From contig NC_060026.1 in assembly GCF_021134715.1 (NCBI RefSeq), positions 9,043,001 to 9,107,000 of the forward strand: a stretch of 64,000 nt of DNA. Direction: 5' to 3'. Shown piece by piece: positions 56,681 through 64,000 of the stretch. This DNA comes from Daphnia pulex (taxonomy: Eukaryota > Arthropoda > Branchiopoda > Diplostraca > Daphniidae). The position numbers and the translations under genes are program-made. The notes below the pieces were generated by a model. That model was given only the letters and a program-made list of their open reading frames with translations, did not search any database and was not told the origin of the DNA. Position 1 is the first letter of the stretch; each line of letters begins with the position of its first letter.

Positions 56681-56751
56681 GCATCTATGGTTCAGTGGTA
56701 GAATGCTCGCCTGCCACGCGGGCGGCCCGGGTTCGATTCCCGGTCGATGCA
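56681..56751 (+). tRNA. tRNA-Gly (GCC)
   Basis: Acceptor GCATCTA, one mismatch; otherwise consensus. Confidence 0.8.
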
Positions 56752-57307
56752 TTTTAATCACCATTGCCCAAGACAGATTGGTAGAATCTACTCTATTGAG
56801 TTTAGTTTGCTGATATTCTTGCGCAGTACGTATAAGGACGGTACTTAGTGGTTAGTGGTGGTTGAAGCAATCTCTTTAAGCGGACTCTTTTTTGTTTGCC
56901 AGATTGGTTTAGATTACTTAATCTTCCTTTGATCATACCAATTGGCGAATAAACCATTTGTAGGACAAAAAGGTACAAGTTATATCCATCGCCAGACTCT
57001 GTGTTTGTATCGTGGAAACCCAAGATAGTTATCGGTTCAAACTCGTCGTGTTCCAACTGCTGTGGTAATCGACATTCAGACGCAAATGTTCCCCCTTTTG
57101 TAAACTCACTTGGTTCTATGCTCTCCCATTCCAAAAACTGTAGTCCCGTGTAGATCTAAAGTCACATTTTGATAAAAAGAAAAAAAAACAGCTGACTAAG
57201 AATCAAATTGAATCAGGATACATGTGTGTTGAGATAACAAGATATAGAAACAATGGTGATTAATGTTATTTGAACGTTGTAACCGTTTTAAAAGCCTAAA
57301 CATACCT

Positions 57308-57379
57308 TCACAAGAAATATTTTTGCTTGATCTCGACGTGATTTGAACACGCAACCTCCTGATCTGGAGTCAGGCGCGC
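57308..57379 (-). tRNA. tRNA-Trp (CCA)
   Basis: Consensus copy, the last tRNA-Trp before the array ends. Confidence 0.95.
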
Positions 57380-57681
57380 TACCGTTGCGCCACGAAATCT
57401 TGATTTCCGATTTAATTACTATCGTTCTATTTTGGGAACTACGGTGTCTTTTATAAAGGAATAGATTCTGATGGTAAGATTGATTATCACACGAACACAT
57501 TTAGTCTTTTGAAAGAGTCAGTCAGATTAGTCAGGTTATTTTTTTATATTTCCTTGGATCTTTTGATCGCCACAAGCCTTGATTTCCGTAATGAAAGCTA
57601 ACAAGCTTAGGCATGATAGTCGGCTACAATAGATGGGTTGTCGTCGTGCAATTTGTATCAAGTAGTATACGTGAGGGGCAA

Positions 57682-57752
57682 GCATCGATGGTTCAGTGGT
57701 AGAAGGCTCGCCTGCTACGCGGGCGGCCCGGGTTCGATTCCCGGTCGTTGCA
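57682..57752 (+). tRNA. tRNA-Gly-like with anticodon GCT
   Basis: Last copy at the array edge. The anticodon loop is CTGCTAC, so the anticodon is GCT (a serine AGC/AGT reader) on a glycine tRNA body. It also has AGAAGG for AGAATG before the anticodon arm and CGTTGC in the 3' acceptor strand. Several changes together suggest a decaying copy, not a new isoacceptor. Confidence 0.6.
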
Positions 57753-58018
57753 TTTTAATCACCATAGCCCAAGACAGATTGGTAGAATCTACTCTATTGA
57801 GTTTAGTTTGCTGATATTCTTGCGCAGTTCGTATAAGGACGGTACTTAGTGGTTAGTGGTGGTTGAAGCAATCTCTTTAAGCGGACCCTTTTTTGTTTGC
57901 CAGATTGGTTTAGATTACTTAATCTTCCTTTGATCATACCAATTGGCGAATAAACCATTTGTAGGACAGAGAGGTACAAGTTATATCCATCGCCAGACTG
58001 TGTGTTTGTATCGAGGAA

Positions 58019-58800
58019 ACGAAATGGAAACCCGAACAATGGGTTCCAGAGGAGCAGAAGTGAAGAAAACTTTCAGAGCAAGAACAACTACTAAAGGAAA
58101 ACTTAAAAACATCAAAGAAAGTATCATGTAAATACACAATATTCATAAATACAAGTTATTCCACGTATAGAAATCGGAATAGATAATTAGTAGACACTGG
58201 CGCATCAGTGAGTGCTGATGTCCTAATATTTTTCCTCTAGTTTACCAAAAGATATAGTTACAAATGAAGTAGAATGTCAAGACGAAAAACTTCATAGTAT
58301 TTGTGTACGGGAAATGAAAATTTCAAGATTATATGAGATACCGATCAGTGTAGATTCGAAAACAAACACAATCAAACAACAATTTTACGTGATACCAAAT
58401 CTAACAAAAACGTGTTTATTAGGAATGGACTTTATCAAAACAAATTCTGTTATATTAAAAGGTATAGCTAGAAAACTTTCATACATTATAAACAAGAAAA
58501 TAATTCTAATTGAAAGATGAATTAAAAAAAATAGACAGTATAAATTAACGCTGAAAGGTGTAAAAAAATCAGTAAATGAAGAAGCCGACCCATTTACAAT
58601 AGAAGATACAAGTCTCAAGATACACAGAGAAAAAAACTAAAATGATAACGCCCACATAACGCTCCTATCCACCTTGCTAAAAAGAAAGGAGGAGGACACC
58701 GATTTTGTATGGATTTTTGCCAATTAAATTCGTTAACGACAAAAGATAAATTCCACTTCCAAGAATTGACGACACGATAAACTACTAGTATTGATCACAA
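58019..58800 (+). mobile_element. Decayed Ty3/Gypsy fragment
   Basis: Begins where the array stops. A retropepsin-like stretch (VDTGASVSAD; later CLLGMDFIKTNSVILKG) is followed by the start of an RT (AKKKGGGHRFCMDFCQLNSL). It is an old, multiply broken fossil; the number of breaks is high. No LTR was found beside it. Confidence 0.7.
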
Positions 58801-59699
58801 TTTTTCTCAACACTCGACCTGATAAGAATCCAGATTTCAATAGTTATTTCATCCAAATAGTTATTTTCATGAAGTTTATTCTTTATCAGTTTGGATAAGT
58901 TCGTTGACTTTGTTTTCTGGATCAATGAAATTACGACGTCAGTCAGCAGTAGTCAGTGTGGGAAACAGAGTTGACCTTGAAATCATTCAGCAGATTTTTG
59001 GACAAAATTAAATCCATTGTGCAAGTTATTAGCATTTACAAGGACAAAAAGACATCTAGTCCATTCTTCAGAAGGCCTACCCTTTTGTGACGGCAGTCTC
59101 TGCTGGAGGTGTTTTCATAGTTATATCGATTTATTCAAAGTGTTCTGCTGTTTTGGTGGACTGTTGTAAATTCAAATCGTAAAAATATGAACAATTTTTG
59201 ACATCTGAATGAAATACAACAATGATGCAATGAAATCATTGCAACTGGGATGAGGCAAAGCCTTCGATTCAATTGATATTGATTTGGTTTTAGCACATTG
59301 ATTACATATCTACCATTGATTACGATATTTAGTTTGAATGTCTTGTTTTTTAATTGAATAATGTCAGAAAGAGAAAGGCTGTGTCAGTATTTCAATTATT
59401 TTGTTATTTTTCACAGAAAAGTGTTTTAATGAAGCCAAGATCTTGTGCCATAGTTTCCACCCCTTTTTTTATTTTGTCGTCATTCAGTGCTTGCAACAAA
59501 CAAAACACGACAAAAAAAAGAAAACTCGTGTGCCAATTTCCAGTTTTCAGCAGATTTTTTTATGCACCTTTCGGACATTTGTGATTTTGTGTTTGAAAAG
59601 GTAAAAGAGTTCAGTCCAGATTTTTCTTCTATGCAATTTTTTTTATTTCCATGCCTTTGCATAGCTTTCCATTTCATCTAATGTTAAATTTTTTTTAAG
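58801..59699. other. AT-rich DNA without a recognised gene
   Basis: Short frames on both strands have no convincing codon pattern. I see no RNA gene or terminal repeats. Confidence 0.6.
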
Positions 59700-60275
59700 G
59701 AATGGCTTTTATCACTGAAGAGTCAGATAAAGAATGTTATCAACAAATATCAAACTTAGCCCTTCTTATGGCCGAAGGAATATTTGGAGTTGCGGTTATT
59801 GGTGTCGGAAGATCATACTCTGGCCTCTAATGCAGTTCTACTTACGAGAGCGTTGGAATTGGATTTCAAACGGTAAGTCTCCCCATTTTTTGTTTTAAAT
59901 TTAAAAAAAATGCTTAAATTTTTTATTTTTTCCTTAAGTAGGGTCACATGATGACACAAAGTCGTCTACCAATCGTCCACTTGATGAGGACGAGTCCCCT
60001 GACGATCCCAGTCCTCTGGACGCGGCTGCTACTGCTAAAGGTTGTGACCGCTGTCGCTACCACAGTCACACTACTGAAGCATCCGTGCCAGCCACAAACC
60101 CATTAACACCAAGAAACTCTCGGCGAGATCATCATTACGAAGAAAACAGCCCCCACTACAAGGCCAATAGTGTGTCGGGAGAAGGTCGATTGACGACCAA
60201 TTTCCGTCAATGGATCTCGCGCCGCAGGTGCAGGAGGATAATTCACAATGGGGAAAGAAAATTATCGCCTTCCTA
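59700..60275 (+). other. Possible host gene fragment with an intron
   Basis: An open stretch around 59763-59873 (PKEYLELRLLVSEDHTLASN) ends at a good donor (CG|GTAAGT). About 70 bp of T-rich DNA and an acceptor (CCTTAAGTAG) lead into a ~320-bp open stretch (DDTKSSTNRPLDEDESPDD to the stop at 60275). The second segment is hydrophilic, with a CDRCRYH cluster. The phases across the intron do not fit cleanly with the splice sites I chose, so this is a guess. No family recognised. Confidence 0.3.
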
Positions 60276-60299
60276 ATCCCCCCCTCTCCAAAAAAAATT

Positions 60300-60750
60300 T
60301 ATTTTCAATTCAAAATTTGATTGATTGATGGTTTTTCTTGAAGTAGCCGAAAAAATCCGGAATCAACAAGAACAACTGGCCGGCAGTCATTGCTAAAAAT
60401 TTGTCGTTAATGGATCAGCAAGAAGGATTCTAGAAGAGAAATCCGATTCTCTTCTTGGCAAATTCCTCCGAAATTCTCTTCGTCTCTCTTCTTTAATCCA
60501 GATACGTTCCACTATCCTAATACTATGTAAATTGAATTCATTTCAAATAAAATTCAATATTCGCTGTTTCAAGCTGCCGAACAACTGCAGAAACAACATG
60601 AGTCATCAGTCGTTTCGTCTAACCTAACTTACTTTAGCTATGCTAAAAATTCGTCCAGTTCGTCGTTAATAGATCCCCAATAAGCAGTCCTACTACCAGA
60701 CTTGAAATATCAATTTGCTTGATAATCTGGACCACATTCTCAGAATCGAC
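60300..60750. other. Unassigned DNA with an imperfect internal repeat
   Basis: Two related stretches around 60377 and 60638 share GCTAAAAATT...TCGTTAAT. Nothing else was recognised. Confidence 0.4.
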
Positions 60751-60754
60751 ATCT

Positions 60755-61010
60755 TCTGATCTGGAAGCGGGTATTGGCAAATTGAGATCGAAAAAGCTAG
60801 ACGACAAACCTAAAACAGCCTTCTCAACAAAAAGATGGATACTATTAATTTAATAGAATGCCATTCGGTCTAACAAACGCACCTGCTACTTTCCAGCGTT
60901 TTATTAAAGAAATCTTAAAATCAGTAATTAGGAAATTTGCGTTAGTAATACCTTGACGACGTAATCATATATCCAACCACTATAGAGCATGTTAAACATA
61001 TAGACCAAGT
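60755..61010 (+). mobile_element. Decayed reverse transcriptase fragment
   Basis: Contains SGYWQIEIEKARRQTKTAF and further on MPFG-type and NAPATFQ-like traces, the RT palm region of a Ty3/Gypsy element. Old and multiply broken. It may belong with the fragment at 58,019-58,800, separated by unrelated DNA. Confidence 0.65.
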
Positions 61011-62160
61011 ATTAGCAGGGTGTCCTCTCATAACATGTCTCGCTTTTTCAAGAGTTTCAGACTAAAAAGATGAATTCCCTGACTTTGGCTAACGCAGAAT
61101 ATCACAAAATAATTAAGTGACTAGCAATTTCTGTATTGCATTTTTAAAACATGAACTTAACTAGGTTAAAGGGTCTTTATTTCCACTTTAATTTTAAATG
61201 AGACAGGTGACTCGATTAGTTTTGGGATGACTCGAGAAGGCTGAAATAAAATCTACATGTGCGATAACTGCGTTTCAAGTAGTCTTCTTTCCATTGATAA
61301 TTGTTCCAAGTCTAGCTCCGTGAATTTCTTTTCTTTTTTATTTCTTTTAACTTCGCAACCAACGACTTTCTTTTCCGCTATTTTGTAGAATAACTGGCCT
61401 CTTGCCTCTTCTTGTTCTCTTCAAAAGCCTACTGATAGCGGAAAGTAGACATGCCGTCATCATCTTCTTTGAAACCGGAACGTCCAGTACTCTACCATAA
61501 AAATTGGTGGTTTCGCTAATTCTTCGTAGATTAACAAGGGGCTCTTCATGAAGATTTTAAAAGAGAAAAGTTTCCTTGACAGAAAAAAACAACAACTTTC
61601 GACTTGAGCCCGCCCGTGGCTATATCAAGTGGTCGTAATCCATTGTTGGATTAAGATTTTTCGGTAACAAAACACTTTGCAGGTATGTGGATTTACGATC
61701 TGGTGGTTAACTTGTTGGTTTTCGGACCATCTTGACAATAAGTGGTCGTAATCCAATCTTGTCCTTTTTTGGACCGTTGGGAATGCTGTTAGTAGAAAAC
61801 CGAAAGAGGTGTAAGTTAAAAAAATGTCAAGATTTCGTTTGGCTCATGGCTTATATTGTTTTATTACTCTTGATTGTTGGGCTTTTTTTAGGCATGGACA
61901 CCAATCACACATTAAACTAGGAACAAGGCTGGTCCAGTGAAGATTTTGTGAGCAAGGTCCACGCTACACATCAAAGTAGGCGAAATAAAATCGTCGGACG
62001 AAGGTATAGTCTTAGATAATGCTAAGTTGCAATAATGGCAACTGTTCAGCAACACAGAAGAAAAGTAAGACTGATCCACAAGATTATTTGGAAGAAGAGG
62101 GAATATTAATCCAATACAAATATAAAATGTACAAATAAAAAAGCAATAATTACAGCAGTA
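61011..62160. other. Unassigned DNA
   Basis: No convincing gene. A 16-bp motif, AAGTGGTCGTAATCCA, occurs twice (near 61630 and 61740). Short frames here look like chance. Confidence 0.5.
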
Positions 62161-62204
62161 TCGCACTACATTTTGCAACCCATAATACAGGGTCTACACT
62201 GCAA

Positions 62205-62414
62205 TTTCATATTTGTAGTTGTTGAAAAAATTGCGAAAAAATGATTGCAAGCCGGAAGTCCCAAAAAGGCTGGTTGACCCGGTTCATTCACAATGACAAA
62301 TCTGAGTGCATAAGTAACTCCTTTTCGCACCACCCGGCCTCTGTAAACTCCAAGTACGTCTAAATATCCACGCACCGCCGGCCGATAACGCAGCAAAAGC
62401 AGGAGCTGCCCCAT
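62205..62414 (-). mobile_element. Mag-like protease-region fragment
   Basis: On the minus strand VLGVYRGRVVRKGVTYALRF followed by VNEPGQPAFLGLPACNHF closely resembles the region after the protease in the Mag-like element (VVDEPGQPPLLGLPSCDKL). It is a short fossil of a related, not identical, element. Confidence 0.75.
62329..62406. repeat. 78-bp direct repeat, copy 1
   Basis: Starts ACCACCCGGCC and ends AGCAGGAGC; lies within the Mag-like fragment and is repeated at 62722-62799 with only a few differences. Confidence 0.88.
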
Positions 62415-62721
62415 TCTTGGTTTGGTTGCTATTTTTTTAGTTGCCTCGTCATTCGGCTAAGGCAAAGATTATCTACGCTACGGTCCCCTCTTGTCATCCG
62501 CCCGATTTGGAATTCCTCCGTTCGTACCAAAGGAAATTGACAACTTTCTCCAAGTTTCAAGCTTCAAGCTTCTTTTCTTCTTTCAAAATATCATGCTTTG
62601 CACTGCAAACATTTCCTTCGATTCCTTCATTCACGACCTTCATATCATTCGCATGAATTGCTGTCACCTTCGATCAAACGTCACGTCCCATGACAAGGGG
62701 TCCGGTGAGCCAACCGGTTCA

Positions 62722-62799
62722 ACCACCCGGCCTCTGTAAACTCCAAGTACGTCTAGATATCCACGCACCGCCAGACGATAACGCAGCAAAAGCAGGAGC
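62722..62799. repeat. 78-bp direct repeat, copy 2
   Basis: Second copy, 393 bp downstream. Since the repeated part is retroelement sequence, it marks either a local duplication or a second fragment. Confidence 0.88.
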
Positions 62800-62814
62800 G
62801 GCCTGCTTGTAGCT

Positions 62815-63095
62815 TCTTATAGCTGCTCTGGCTTCAGGAGCGCAACCAGCTCCGGCAGCGATTGACTTGAAAAGTCTGCAGGAATTATTGAAGAAGTTGA
62901 ATAAAAAAGAAACTCACGTTGAGATGGAGACGGAGTTTTAGAAGTCACCTCGCCTGTTTTTAAGACTTGCAATAGTCTATGCCAAACTAGTAAGTATTAA
63001 GTTTAAAAATTCTAAAAATCTAATTATTAATTTTATTTTCCTCAGAGGATCCAGCCGTGGAGAACGCCCAATATATCAAAAGAACCATGCCTTTG
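62815..63095 (+). other. Possible host gene fragment: two short exons
   Basis: An open stretch ending at the strong donor CTA|GTAAGTATT (62989/62990) is followed by a 56-bp AT-rich intron-like stretch, the acceptor TTTTCCTCAG, a 50-bp exon-like piece (63046-63095; one frame reads DPAVENAQYIKRTMPL) and another donor GTATGT. The splice signals are good and the short intron length is normal for arthropods. I recognise no protein. Confidence 0.35.
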
Positions 63096-63099
63096 GTAT

Positions 63100-63486
63100 G
63101 TTTACTGTCATTTCGTTTTTTTATGCCATTTTCTGGTCCCACTAACCCCTAGCCTTGTTTTTGTTGTTAGTTGTTGTTACAAACTATAAGTTAAAAAAGT
63201 CTTTTTAAAGGAGAAAGGGCCAAGTAAACTACTTCATCGTCGGATTCAGAAAAAAGAGCGACTTAAAAACCATATCATAGTAGTATGATATCTGGTACGG
63301 TACCCGTATGATATCCGTACGTCAAAAATTACACATGCACGGACATGAAAGAGAACCTCTCTAGATGCCGGAGCTAGCCGGAATGAGGTTTGCTTCCTTC
63401 GCCTTTGGCGGCCCTCTACCAGACATTTCTACCCATCACTTAACCGTGAAGTGAAAGACAGGAGAAACAACGACGTACTAAGAGTT
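63100..63486. other. Non-coding DNA with short palindromes
   Basis: Contains clustered 'atgatatc'-type inverted motifs around 63275-63325. No gene seen. Confidence 0.5.
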
Positions 63487-63782
63487 TGATATCATACTGA
63501 AGCCTAGCTGGAACTTATCCGCTTGGCGCTGCTGTGCGGTGGTAGGGCAGTTTTATTTTTTGTGTTTTCAACATTTGCAGAAGTTAGCTACTGTAGCAAA
63601 GTTTTATTGTGTTTTCAACATAGCTTAAGTGAATTCCTTTCATGAAGCAGTGAATTTATGTTCTCGAAATTCCTATTTTAATCTTTGTTTCCCTTCCCAG
63701 TTCCCACTGCTTTGCAAAACTGCCAACCACCGCACAGCGCCACCAAGCGGTTTAGTTCTAGCCAGGCTTTAGCAAGATATCA
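63487..63782. mobile_element. MITE-like element with ~65-bp inverted ends
   Basis: The first ~67 bp (starting TGATATCA) and the last ~67 bp (ending GATATCA) are imperfect reverse complements, including CCGCTTGG and GCTGTGCGGTGG. The ~160-bp middle is AT-rich, with a duplicated GTGTTTTCAACAT. No open frame, and no clear target duplication. The family cannot be told. Confidence 0.7.
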
Positions 63783-64000
63783 GATTTTGGTCTGTTAGTC
63801 TATTCCGTTGTTTCTCCTAACATTCTTCTTCATGACTTAACACAAACAAACTAAGCACACATGTCAGAGTTGCCAGATTGCAAAATACCCAAAGAGGCTC
63901 TTCACATCGTATTTCCTTGACATTTCATTGATAATACTAGACGAATTAGCTTTAAAGCTTATGGGTGTGTTTAAAAGCTTTACAGCTAATAGGATCTTCA
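63783..64000. other. Unassigned DNA at the right edge
   Basis: AT-rich, no gene or repeat recognised. Confidence 0.6.

Larger units (their letters stand above)
44980..57155 (-). other. Exon-like open segment, array copies in blocks 4 and 5
   Basis: Copies: 44980-45196; 45985-46202 (one extra base shifts the frame); 46987-47203; one copy split by the DIRS-type element (47986-48045 plus 51468-51645); 52436-52680 (28-bp internal duplication); 53466-53682; 54466-54682; 55466-55682 (acceptor lost in a rearrangement); 55935-56151; 56939-57155; and a partial one from 57947 to the array edge at about 58018. Open-frame damage is more common here than in block 3, consistent with decay at the array edge. 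Confidence 0.5.
51468..58018. repeat. tRNA/exon tandem array, block 5 and right edge
   Basis: The array resumes within the exon-like segment split by the DIRS-type element and ends in a partial exon-like segment near 58,018. Copies are more divergent than in block 3. One unit (52,171 to 53,208) is 1,037 bp long because it has a 28-bp tandem duplication (52,438-52,493) and a short 'gttagtg' duplication. Another unit is only about 470 bp long, because an internal loss of some 530 bp joined an exon-like segment to the middle of a tRNA-Gly at about 55,682. Confidence 0.92.

Noticed and set aside
1-58018. CRISPR array or satellite DNA without genes
   Set aside because: Units are 1 kb with tRNA genes, not short repeats with unique spacers.
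59354-59681. Overlapping plus-strand frames of 64-76 residues
   Set aside because: Phe- and Lys-rich readings of T- and A-runs in three frames, with no splice or start support.
61732-61920. 62-residue frame with a hydrophobic stretch
   Set aside because: No ATG-led context or homology that I recognise; the hydrophobic run comes from T-rich DNA.

Overview
This is a eukaryotic genomic window. It has intron-like splice signals, Pol III tRNA genes without encoded CCA, Ty3/Gypsy and DIRS-type retroelements, MITEs and AT-rich non-coding DNA. The retroelement mix (a Mag-like short-LTR element, a coiled-coil-gag Gypsy element and a tyrosine-recombinase DIRS element) suggests an arthropod, and a branchiopod crustacean such as Daphnia is a reasonable guess. 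The sequence alone does not prove it.

From base 1 to about 58,020 the window is one tandem array of a roughly 1,002-bp unit, interrupted by later insertions. Each unit carries, left to right, a tRNA-Trp (anticodon CCA) on the minus strand, a 282-bp spacer, a tRNA-Gly (anticodon GCC) on the plus strand followed at once by a T-run terminator, and a 217-bp minus-strand open segment with a good splice acceptor and donor. That segment looks like one exon of an unrecognised protein gene. I count 36 tRNA-Gly copies (one truncated), 37 tRNA-Trp copies (five truncated) and 38 exon-like copies (one split, one partial). The array continues beyond the left edge and decays towards its right edge. A 6,718-bp higher-order duplication covers the left end (1 to about 4,715 against 6,719 to about 11,433).

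Several mobile elements sit inside the array. (1) A Ty3/Gypsy-type LTR element lies at 30,962-44,555 with 4-bp target duplications; two incomplete LTR+gag copies at 2,302-4,416 and 9,020-11,134 share the same left insertion point and so were copied with the array. (2) A Mag-like LTR element at 37,147-42,119 (minus strand) is nested in the first, has identical 112-bp LTRs and 5-bp target duplications, and looks whole and recent. (3) An incomplete DIRS-type element at 48,046-51,467 (minus strand) lies inside one exon-like copy and is flanked by 21-bp direct repeats. (4) A 210-bp Tc1/mariner-type MITE is at 14,569-14,778.

From about 58,020 to 64,000 the DNA is unique. It holds decayed Gypsy fragments, a Mag-like protease fragment, a 78-bp direct repeat, a MITE-like element with long inverted ends (63,487-63,782), and a few splice-flanked open segments that may be pieces of host genes. 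No complete host protein-coding gene could be established anywhere in the window. The only genes likely to be active for the host are the tRNAs.
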